A stretch of DNA of 5,053 bases, taken from Gemmataceae bacterium (GTDB lineage: Bacteria > Planctomycetota > Planctomycetia > Gemmatales > Gemmataceae). The stretch covers positions 1 to 5,053 of the forward strand of contig CANLGS010000390.1 in the NCBI GenBank assembly GCA_947490035.1, written 5' to 3'. The notes under the pieces were generated by a model. It was not told the origin of the DNA, did not search any database, and worked only from the letters and a program-made list of their open reading frames with translations. The translations under genes and the position numbers were made by a program. Shown piece after piece: positions 1 to 5,053 of this stretch; within the stretch, counting starts at the first letter, position 1; the number at the start of each line of letters is the position of its first letter.

Positions 1-9
1 CAGCCGCGT

Positions 10-71
10 TTTGTAGGACAGGCCTCCCGGCCTGTCTCCGCTGTGACAGGCCGGGAGGCCTGTCCTACAAA
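10..71. repeat. Perfect 27-bp inverted repeat (REP-like hairpin)
   Basis: Arms at 10-36 and 45-71 are exact reverse complements over all 27 bases, separated by an 8-base loop (37-44). The arm contains the core GTAGGACAGGCCTCCCGGCC, which is itself partly self-complementary around CCGG. The element lies 4 bases beyond the stop codon of the minus-strand MFS/SpeE-like gene, so it would form a very stable hairpin at the 3' end of that transcript. There is no U-run after the stem in the minus direction (the bases are ACGCGG), so it is not a textbook intrinsic terminator, though it could protect the 3' end or slow polymerase. From general recollection, related GTAGGACAGGC-type palindromes recur between genes in planctomycete genomes; that part is not visible in this window, where only one copy occurs. 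Confidence 0.9.
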
Positions 72-75
72 GGCG

Positions 76-2682
76 CTACTTGTAACGGTTGCGGAAGACC
101 TCGGCCATGAGGTTGTCGATCGGGCAGAACTGGTCCGTGAGGACGACGCCCGGCTCGCGGTCGGTGAACGGCTTGAGCCGCTCGGCCGGCACATCGACCG
201 TGTGGAACACCGGCCCGCGGACGAACTCGTAGTAGGCGTCGAACGCGAGCCGCCCCGCGGGCGGCACCGGGCTGCCGCCGGGCAGGTCGAGCGTCCCGGC
301 GGTGAGCGCCAGCGTGGCTCCGATCGACCGGAGCCGCGCGTCGAGCGGCATCTGGGTCGCCACCGCGTGGCGCATCGCGTCGAAGTCGAGCGGCTTGTCG
401 GACGCGTAGATCACCAGCACGCGCCGCTCGCGGTCCCACTTGTCACCCTTCGCGGTGTCGGCCGGTTCGGGCGGCTCGGCCGTGAGCAGCACGATGTTCT
501 CCGCCGGGAACGTCTTCGCCAGGGTCGCCATCGCCGCCTTCCACAACTTGCCGTAAGCGATCGAGTCGATGATGGTGAGCAGGTACACGCCGTTCGGCTT
601 CAGCGTGACTTTCACCGCGTCGTTGTACTCCTTCGTCATCAGGTGCGCCGGCACGGACAGGTCGTTGACCGCGTCCTGAATGACGAGGTCGTAGGTGCCG
701 GGTGCGACCTTCTCCGAGACGAACTGCCGGCCGTCCATGTGGATCGCGCGGAGGCCGGGGTACGGCTTGAGGCCGAGGTAGTCGCGTGCGACCTGCGTCA
801 CCTTCGGGTCGATCTCCACCACGTCCACGCGGGCCTCGGGCATCATCTCCAGCGCGTACCGCGGGTAGGTGTACCCGCCGCCGCCGATGACCAGCACTTG
901 CGGTTCCGCGGTGCCGACGCGGGCGAGCCGCAGCAACTCCATCTGGATGTGTTCGTGCGTGTAGTACAGGTATTCGGGGTGGTCCGGGTCCACGCTGGAG
1001 TGGACGAGGTGGTCGAGGGTGAGCTTCAGCGCCGTCTCGCGCCGCCCGTCGCGGCTGACGGTGATGGTGTAGTAGTTCGACTCGACGCGCGCCACGAACC
1101 CCTCGTCGCGGTTGGGCCGGGCGGTCAAGAGTAGCCCGCCGAAGATGCCGCCCATGACGATGCTGAACAGGTACAACAGCCCGCCGGCGCCGGCGGCGTT
1201 GTACGCTATCGTCTTGCCGTCCACGAGGCTCGCCGCTCGCGCGTCCTTCCAGATGTTCACGACGAGCAGGCTGGTGAACGCCAGCACGAGCGCCGCGCCC
1301 AAGATGGTGCGGTACATGCCGAGTGTGGACAGCAGCACGTACCCGGCGGCGAACGTGCCGACGATGGCCCCGGCGGTGCTCCACGCGTACACGCGGCCGG
1401 CGACCTGCCCGACCCGCGCCACATCCGGCACCGCCAGCCGGATCACCTGCGGCGACACCAGCCCGAGCATGAACATGGGCAGGAAGAACATGCCGAACGT
1501 CCACCCCATCACCTGCTGGATCGGCCCCCACGTCTCGAACGGCTCGTACCGGGTGATGAGCGCCATCGTCACCAGCAGCAGCACGGTCGCGGCACCGGCG
1601 CCGATCAGCGTGGCCGCGAGGAAGAAGCGCGGGCTGAGCGAAGCGGACGGCCGCGCGGCGCGGTCGGCGAGTTGCCCGCCGGTGAAGTTCCCCAGCGCCG
1701 TCCCGGCCAGCATCACGCCGATGATCCCGGTCCAGGTGAACAGCGACACGCCCAGGTGTTGCGCCAGCACCCGCGACGCGGTCAGTTCGAGCGTCATCCC
1801 GCAGAAGCTGGCGAGGAAGACGATCAGGTACGCCTGCCGGATGTCGGGGAAGGCGTGGGGGTTGGCGTCGGCCGCGTTGTCTTTGCCCTCTCCCCTTGCG
1901 GGAGAGGGTGGCGGCGCTTCGCCGACGGGTGAGGGGTGAGGCTCCCCGCGCGTGGAAGTTTCACCCCTCACCCGGCTCGAAGACTCGCCACCCTCTCCCG
2001 CAAGGGGAGAGGGAGAAAACGACTCCCCGTTCCCTTCAGTCGAAGGGGTGGGGCGAACCACCACCAGCGACACGCCCGCCAACACCACCAGCGCGCCGGC
2101 CGCCGCCAACACCAGCGTGTTGATGAAGAACGTGGGGATCAGGTAGAAGCCGGTGACGTAGTTCCCGATCAGGCAGCCCAAAGTGCTGAGCGCGAAGATC
2201 AAGCCCGCGACGCGCCCGGTGTGCGCCACATCGGGCAGCCCGAGCTTGATCGCGAGCGGCGTGAGCAGGCTCAACACCAACCCCGCCGGCAGGCACAAGG
2301 CCGCGGCGAGGATCGGGATTCGCGGGCCGAGTGGAATCGACTTGTGCAACCCCGTGGCGGCGAGCAGTTGCGGGAACAGGAGCATCCACAGCGCCGCGAT
2401 CGCGCCCACGCCCAGCAACACGGCGAGCGTCTTCGGCCGCGGGTAGCGGTCCGCCAGTTTCCCGCCGAAGCCGTTGCCCAGCGCGATCCCCGCGAGGAAC
2501 ACGCCGATAATCGAGGTCCACGTTTCGAGGCTGGAGCCGATGAACGGGCTGAGCAGCCGCCCGGCCACCAGTTGGAGGACCAGCATGGCGGCGTTGGCGA
2601 AGAAGACGACCGCGCCGACCCCGACGAGCCGGCCGACCGGTAGTGGGACCGAGGCGGCAGCGGGTGCGGGTGCGGTACTCAT
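76..2682 (-). CDS. Fused MFS-type membrane protein / spermidine synthase-like protein
   Basis: This 868-residue protein has two parts. Residues about 18-520 are a polytopic membrane region with roughly 13 hydrophobic segments, built as two similar modules: residues 27-83 match 289-345 (both contain TW-IIGV-LAG-ALGN--GG-LADR) and 147-209 match 416-475 (both contain PDVA--G-VAG and ST-G). Between them, residues about 211-280 form a Ser/Pro/Gly/Glu-rich hydrophilic linker encoded by a DNA repeat. Residues about 529-760 resemble the spermidine synthase (SpeE) Rossmann fold: LDHLVHSS (557-564), the nucleotide-binding loop VIGGGGYTYPR (598-608), the acidic strand end VVEIDP (621-626), DGRQF (650-654) and YDLVIQD (664-670). 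The tail ends with VLTDQFCPIDNL (847-858), a pattern usual in this fusion family. The canonical Asp of GGGD is Gly603, and the catalytic DSSDP motif is DAVND, so true polyamine synthesis is doubtful; substrate and reaction are unknown. The start at 2682 is the first ATG and fits the N-terminus; an in-frame TTG at 2727 would add a basic 15-residue extension and is less likely. No strong ribosome binding site is visible. The gene is divergent from the Hsp70 gene. Confidence 0.9.
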   Translation of the reverse strand: MSTAPAPAAASVPLPVGRLVGVGAVVFFANAAMLVLQLVAGRLLSPFIGSSLETWTSIIGVFLAGIALGNGFGGKLADRYPRPKTLAVLLGVGAIAALWMLLFPQLLAATGLHKSIPLGPRIPILAAALCLPAGLVLSLLTPLAIKLGLPDVAHTGRVAGLIFALSTLGCLIGNYVTGFYLIPTFFINTLVLAAAGALVVLAGVSLVVVRPTPSTEGNGESFSPSPLAGEGGESSSRVRGETSTRGEPHPSPVGEAPPPSPARGEGKDNAADANPHAFPDIRQAYLIVFLASFCGMTLELTASRVLAQHLGVSLFTWTGIIGVMLAGTALGNFTGGQLADRAARPSASLSPRFFLAATLIGAGAATVLLLVTMALITRYEPFETWGPIQQVMGWTFGMFFLPMFMLGLVSPQVIRLAVPDVARVGQVAGRVYAWSTAGAIVGTFAAGYVLLSTLGMYRTILGAALVLAFTSLLVVNIWKDARAASLVDGKTIAYNAAGAGGLLYLFSIVMGGIFGGLLLTARPNRDEGFVARVESNYYTITVSRDGRRETALKLTLDHLVHSSVDPDHPEYLYYTHEHIQMELLRLARVGTAEPQVLVIGGGGYTYPRYALEMMPEARVDVVEIDPKVTQVARDYLGLKPYPGLRAIHMDGRQFVSEKVAPGTYDLVIQDAVNDLSVPAHLMTKEYNDAVKVTLKPNGVYLLTIIDSIAYGKLWKAAMATLAKTFPAENIVLLTAEPPEPADTAKGDKWDRERRVLVIYASDKPLDFDAMRHAVATQMPLDARLRSIGATLALTAGTLDLPGGSPVPPAGRLAFDAYYEFVRGPVFHTVDVPAERLKPFTDREPGVVLTDQFCPIDNLMAEVFRNRYK
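1886..2013. repeat. Nested palindromic repeat inside the MFS/SpeE-like gene
   Basis: Outer arms 1886-1913 and 1986-2013 are perfect 28-bp reverse complements (core CTCTCCCCTTGCGGGAGAGG), and inner arms 1926-1939 and 1961-1974 are perfect 14-bp reverse complements (core GGGTGAGGGGTGA), around a loop of about 21 bases. The whole forms a large cruciform or RNA hairpin. It lies within the coding sequence and is translated in frame as residues about 224-266 of the protein, with the signature PSPLAGEGG and, near its other end, PPSPARGEG. From memory, this element type (translating as PSPLAGEG in several frames) is scattered through many high-GC bacterial genomes, usually between genes; no second copy is present here to demonstrate that. 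It is open on both strands in several frames, which lets it be tolerated inside a gene. Confidence 0.88.
2026..2053. repeat. Small imperfect hairpin flanking the nested palindrome
   Basis: The stem pairs 2032-2037 (CCCTTC) with 2042-2047 (GAAGGG), has a T:G wobble and two mismatches, and then pairs 2026-2028 (CCC) with 2051-2053 (GGG). It lies 12 bases from the 1886-2013 palindrome and encodes residues about 210-219 of the fusion protein (PTPSTEGNG), the start of the hydrophilic linker. It may be a second repeat unit inserted next to the first, or part of one composite element. It is short and imperfect, so its status as a separate repeat is tentative. Confidence 0.4.
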
Positions 2683-2810
2683 GGGTCTTCGGCGAGTTCC
2701 GGTGGTGCGGGTGTCAGTTGAACGCAAAGCTACGATTGGAACCGCCGAACGGCTATCGCGTTCCGCCGACGCGGTAGAATTGGTGTAACTCGTACCCGGA
2801 GTAACGCGCC
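2683..2810. promoter_or_regulatory. Divergent intergenic region with candidate -10 box for the Hsp70 gene
   Basis: This 128-bp gap separates two divergent start codons and must carry both promoters. On the plus strand, TAGAAT at 2775-2780 is one base off the TATAAT consensus and lies 30 bases before the Hsp70 ATG, a plausible -10 box. No good TTGACA-like -35 element stands 16-18 bases upstream of it; TTGGAA at 2736-2741 is too far away. I could not identify a convincing promoter for the minus-strand gene. No CIRCE or other heat-shock operator repeat is visible. Confidence 0.3.
2798..2801 (+). promoter_or_regulatory. Ribosome binding site of the Hsp70-family gene
   Basis: GGAG is followed by a 9-base spacer to the ATG at 2811. 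This supports that start, which also places the GIDLGTTNS phosphate-binding motif at residues 8-16 as expected for an Hsp70 N-terminus. Confidence 0.65.
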
Positions 2811-4652
2811 ATGAGTTCCCGCTTCGTCGTCGGCATCGACCTCGGCACCACCAACAGCGCGCTGGCCTACGTGGACACCGGCGCCGGCAAAGACGCGAAG
2901 GTCACGCCCTTCCCCATCCCGCAAGTCGTGGCACAAGGGTCGGTCGAAGACCGGCCGCTGCTGCCGTCGTTCCTGTACCTGCCCGGCGACGGCGAACAGC
3001 CCGCCGGGGCGATGAAACTGCCGTGGGACGCCAAGCGCGACTACTGCGTCGGCGAGTTCGCTCGCGTCTTCGGCTCGCAGGTGCCGACGCGCCTGGTCGC
3101 GTCGGCGAAGTCGTGGCTGTGTCACCCCGGCGTGGACCGCAAGGCGCCGATCCTGCCGCACCGCGCGCCCGACGGCGGATCGCGCAAGGTGTCGCCGGTG
3201 GACGCCACCACGCGCTACCTGAAGCACATCGCGGAGGCGTGGAACGCCCACCACGCGAAGGAGCTTGCCGCGAACCGGCTCGAAGCGCAGGACATCGTGC
3301 TGACCGTGCCGGCATCGTTCGACGCGGCGGCGCGCGAACTCACGGTCGAAGCCGCCCGCGCCGCGGGGTTCGAGCACCTCACGCTTCTGGAAGAACCGCA
3401 GGCGGCGTTCTACGCCTGGCTCGACCGCGCCGGCGACGACTGGCGCAAGCAAGTAAGCGTCGGCGAGTTGGTGCTGGTCGCGGACGTGGGCGGCGGCACG
3501 ACCGACTTCACGCTGATCGAGGTGGGCGAAGAGGAAGGCAACCTCGCGCTGACGCGGCTCGCGGTCGGCGACCACCTGCTGCTCGGCGGCGACAACATGG
3601 ACCTGACGCTCGCGCACCACGCGGCGCAAGCACTTAGCGCGAAGGGCACGAAGCTCGACGCGAACCAGATGGTGCAGCTCACCTACGCCTGCCGCAACGC
3701 GAAGGAAGAACTGTTCGCGCGCCCGAAGTTGCAAAGCGCCCCGGTCACCGTTCTGGGCAAGGGCCGGAGCATCGTCGGCGGAACGATCAAGCACGAACTG
3801 ACGCGCGCCGACGTGGAGAAGGTGCTCGTTGACGGCTTCTTCCCCGACTGCCCGCGCGACGCCGTGCCCGGTCTGGGCCGCAGTTCGGGCCTTCAAGAAC
3901 TCGGCTTACCTTACGTCGCGGACGCCGGCATCACGCGGCACCTCGCGTCGTTCCTGTCGCGCCAGGCGGAAGCGCTGGCGAACCGTTCAGCAGCGAAGAC
4001 CGCGAAGCGCAAATCGCCGGAAATCCCCGGCGCGATTCTCTTCAACGGCGGCGTGTTCAAGGGCGACGTTCTGCGCAACCGGTTGCTCGGCGTGCTGGCG
4101 GCGTGGGCGAAGTCCGCGAAGACCGACGCGACCCGCGAGTTGCCCGGCGCCGACCTCGACTTGGCGGTGGCGCGCGGCGCCGCGTACTACGGCTTGGTGA
4201 AGCGCGGCAAGGGCGTGCGCATCCGCGGCGGCACGGCGCGGGCGTACTACATCGGCGTGGAAACGAACATGCCCGCGGTGCCCGGCTTCGCGCCACCGGT
4301 GAAAGCAATCTGCGTCGCGCCCTTCGGCATGGAAGAGGGCACCGAAGCGGACATCCCGAGTTACGAAGTCGGCGTGCGCGTCGGCACGGAAGCGGAGTTC
4401 CGGTTCCTCGGCTCGACGGTCCGCCGCGACGACGGTGCCGGTGTGGTGGTGGAAGAATGGGAGGGGCAGATCGACGAACTCGCGCCGGTGAAGACGACGC
4501 TGGAAGCAAAGGGCGCCGCGGCCGGCGGCCAGGTGGTGCCGGTCCACCTGCACAGCAAGGTAACGGCCGTCGGGCAACTGGAACTGTGGCTGCAATCCCG
4601 CGACGGCAAGCACCGCTGGAAGCTGGAGTTCAACGCGCGAGAGGGGAAGTAA
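2811..4652 (+). CDS. Hsp70-family ATPase lacking the C-terminal lid (DnaK-like)
   Basis: This 613-residue cytoplasmic protein has an actin-like ATPase fold. Recognisable parts, in order: phosphate-1 loop GIDLGTTNS (8-16); a Lys in SAKSWL (Lys100) that aligns with the DnaK catalytic Lys70; the VLTVPASF strand (163-170); LLEEPQAAF (192-200), whose Glu195 corresponds to DnaK Glu171; phosphate-2 VADVGGGTTDF (223-233) with Asp225, Thr230 and Asp232; LLGGDNMD (257-264); the adenosine-site region ILFNGGVFKGDVLRNRL (409-425); and LAVARGAAYYGL (451-462). A short beta-type substrate-binding remnant follows, beginning RAYYIGVET (477-485), like the LGIET segment of DnaK. About 130 residues then remain, with no alpha-helical lid and no acidic tail motif, so it is not the housekeeping DnaK. 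A Gly/Lys/Arg-rich stretch at 350-405 enlarges the ATPase domain relative to DnaK. Such proteins may act as specialised chaperones or assembly ATPases; the client is unknown. No DnaJ or GrpE gene is nearby in the window. Confidence 0.93.
   Translation: MSSRFVVGIDLGTTNSALAYVDTGAGKDAKVTPFPIPQVVAQGSVEDRPLLPSFLYLPGDGEQPAGAMKLPWDAKRDYCVGEFARVFGSQVPTRLVASAKSWLCHPGVDRKAPILPHRAPDGGSRKVSPVDATTRYLKHIAEAWNAHHAKELAANRLEAQDIVLTVPASFDAAARELTVEAARAAGFEHLTLLEEPQAAFYAWLDRAGDDWRKQVSVGELVLVADVGGGTTDFTLIEVGEEEGNLALTRLAVGDHLLLGGDNMDLTLAHHAAQALSAKGTKLDANQMVQLTYACRNAKEELFARPKLQSAPVTVLGKGRSIVGGTIKHELTRADVEKVLVDGFFPDCPRDAVPGLGRSSGLQELGLPYVADAGITRHLASFLSRQAEALANRSAAKTAKRKSPEIPGAILFNGGVFKGDVLRNRLLGVLAAWAKSAKTDATRELPGADLDLAVARGAAYYGLVKRGKGVRIRGGTARAYYIGVETNMPAVPGFAPPVKAICVAPFGMEEGTEADIPSYEVGVRVGTEAEFRFLGSTVRRDDGAGVVVEEWEGQIDELAPVKTTLEAKGAAAGGQVVPVHLHSKVTAVGQLELWLQSRDGKHRWKLEFNAREGK
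4641..4646 (+). promoter_or_regulatory. Candidate ribosome binding site at the end of the Hsp70 gene
   Basis: GAGGGG within the last codons of the Hsp70 gene stands 7 bases before an ATG at 4654, one base after the Hsp70 stop. It could allow coupled translation of the downstream frame from 4654, but this start would place 19 polar residues before the predicted signal peptide. It therefore competes with the better-supported start at 4711. Confidence 0.35.
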
Positions 4653-4697
4653 GATGAGGGAAACAGCAATGTATACGCGGACTCAACCATTCGGTTT

Positions 4698-4703
4698 GAA
4701 AGG
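4698..4703 (+). promoter_or_regulatory. Ribosome binding site deciding the lipoprotein start
   Basis: GAAAGG stands 7 bases before the ATG at 4711. Starting there puts the hydrophobic signal segment at the extreme N-terminus, so it is preferred over the in-frame ATGs at 4654 and 4669. Confidence 0.5.
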
Positions 4704-4710
4704 CACGATC

Positions 4711-4932
4711 ATGCGTTGGACTTTACTCGCGGTAGTGCTGTTGGGAATGAGTTGTGCGAAACCGGTTCCCCCATCTAACAACTCGGCTCCCGTCGTCGCT
4801 TCCGGTGATGCGCCAGCCGCCGGAAAGATGCAAATCACTGGAACAGTCGGCCTTGTATCAGTGCATGGTGCTGCAGCAGACGAGTGGCTCTTCGGAACTA
4901 CGAATAAAAACAACGATCCGCGAGAGGGCTAG
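4711..4932 (+). CDS. Small putative lipoprotein, possibly truncated
   Basis: I do not recognise the family. The 73-residue product starts MRW, followed by a hydrophobic run (TLLAVVLLGMS, residues 4-14) and Cys15, which resembles a lipoprotein signal peptide. The lipobox is imperfect (LLGMSC has Gly rather than Leu at -3), so lipidation is likely but not certain. The following stretch is Pro/Ser/Asn/Ala-rich, as in a lipoprotein tether. A short folded-looking segment comes next (MQITGTVGLVSVHG, then DEWLFGTTNKNNDPREG) before an amber stop at 4930-4932. Reading through that stop continues KVAYCGCKLL, and the frame stays open to the window end, so the gene may have been cut short by a nonsense mutation. 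Base composition is clearly lower than in the neighbours: 138 of 260 bases are G or C over 4661-4920 (53%). The gene follows the Hsp70 gene by 58 bases on the same strand. A start at 4654 would give 92 residues. Confidence 0.55.
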   Translation: MRWTLLAVVLLGMSCAKPVPPSNNSAPVVASGDAPAAGKMQITGTVGLVSVHGAAADEWLFGTTNKNNDPREG

Positions 4933-4998
4933 AAGGTAGCGTATTGCGGGTGTAAGCTCTTGCGTGATCATCTTATCGCCGGCGGCGACCCAGAATGT

Positions 4999-5003
4999 GG
5001 AGG
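4999..5003 (+). promoter_or_regulatory. Strong Shine-Dalgarno for the gene entering the window edge
   Basis: GGAGG with an 8-base spacer to the ATG at 5012 is the best ribosome binding site in the window and is the main argument that a gene starts there. Confidence 0.5.
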
Positions 5004-5011
5004 TCGGCAGC

Positions 5012-5053
5012 ATGCCTTACCACTGGCCCGAGGATACCGATTTCGCCCGCCTG
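5012..5053 (+). CDS. Start of an unidentified protein, cut by the window end
   Basis: Only 14 codons are visible (MPYHWPEDTDFARL), too few to assign a family. Support comes from the preceding GGAGG and from codon bias: 11 of 14 codons end in G or C, like the two large genes and unlike the other plus-strand frame here, where 6 of 13 do. The frame is open upstream to a stop at 4937-4939, so a GTG at 4964 is a possible alternative start, but it lacks an equally good ribosome binding site. It may be co-transcribed with the Hsp70 and lipoprotein genes. Confidence 0.45.
   Translation, partial: MPYHWPEDTDFARL

Noticed and set aside
10..71. Classical rho-independent terminator for the fusion gene
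   Set aside because: The stem is strong, but no U-run follows it in either direction, so it is listed as a repeat.
43..1134. Long plus-strand open frame (363 residues) antisense to the fusion gene
   Set aside because: It is rich in Arg, His, Val and Gly with no domain pattern, and lies wholly opposite a clearly real gene; such mirror frames are expected at this GC.
1112..1939. Plus-strand open frame of 275 residues ending in a PSPLAGEG-type tail
   Set aside because: The tail comes from the palindromic repeat, which is open in several frames; the rest is antisense to membrane-helix codons and shows no domain.
1886..2013. CRISPR array or complete transposon
   Set aside because: There are only two inverted arms with no direct-repeat spacing, no transposase frame and no visible target-site duplication; a non-autonomous palindromic element fits better.
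2683..2810. CIRCE-type heat-shock operator upstream of the Hsp70 gene
   Set aside because: No TTAGCACTC-N9-GAGTGCTAA-like inverted repeat is present; only a 5-bp GGAAC/GTTCC pair was found, which is expected by chance.
2730..3896. Long minus-strand open frame (388 residues) opposite the Hsp70 gene and running into the divergent promoter region
   Set aside because: Arg/Val/His-rich shadow composition with no recognisable motif, while the opposite strand encodes unmistakable Hsp70 motifs.
4654..4710. N-terminal extension of the small lipoprotein from the ATG at 4654
   Set aside because: A ribosome binding site exists, but the extension places polar residues ahead of the signal peptide; the ATG at 4711, with its own GAAAGG, fits better. 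It is kept only as an alternative.

Overview
The window is 5,053 bases of GC-rich bacterial DNA. It holds one large gene on the minus strand, one large gene on the plus strand transcribed divergently from it, a small lipoprotein-like gene with a different base composition, and the first codons of a further plus-strand gene cut by the window edge. The high GC, the fused MFS/spermidine-synthase-like protein, the lid-less Hsp70-family protein and the palindromic repeats together suggest a planctomycete, perhaps a Gemmata relative. This is an inference from style; no rRNA or marker gene is present to confirm it.

Layout. Positions 10-71 form a perfect 27-bp inverted repeat with an 8-base loop, lying 4 bases past the stop codon of the minus-strand gene. 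Positions 76-2682 (minus) encode an 868-residue membrane protein: two tandem copies of a roughly six-helix module followed by a spermidine-synthase-like Rossmann domain. The linker between the two membrane modules is encoded almost entirely by a second repeat element, a nested palindrome at 1886-2013 with a small flanking hairpin at 2026-2053. Positions 2683-2810 are a 128-bp divergent intergenic region. Positions 2811-4652 (plus) encode a 613-residue Hsp70-family ATPase with all recognisable ATPase residues but no alpha-helical lid. Positions 4711-4932 (plus; possible upstream start at 4654) encode a short putative lipoprotein of about 53% GC. Its frame stays open past an amber stop, so it may be a truncated gene. 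A well-placed GGAGG at 4999-5003 precedes an ATG at 5012, which starts a frame that leaves the window.

How the genes work together. The two large genes share an upstream region but no evident pathway. Hsp70-family proteins of this shape are often found beside a second Hsp70-like gene and other small partners; the downstream part of the locus is mostly outside this window, so such a cluster can be neither confirmed nor excluded.

The most noteworthy points are the repeat-derived linker that joins two duplicated membrane modules, the loss of canonical aminopropyltransferase residues in the synthase-like domain, and the possible nonsense-truncated lipoprotein. I see no convincing sign of a wholly new multi-gene system in these 5 kb.
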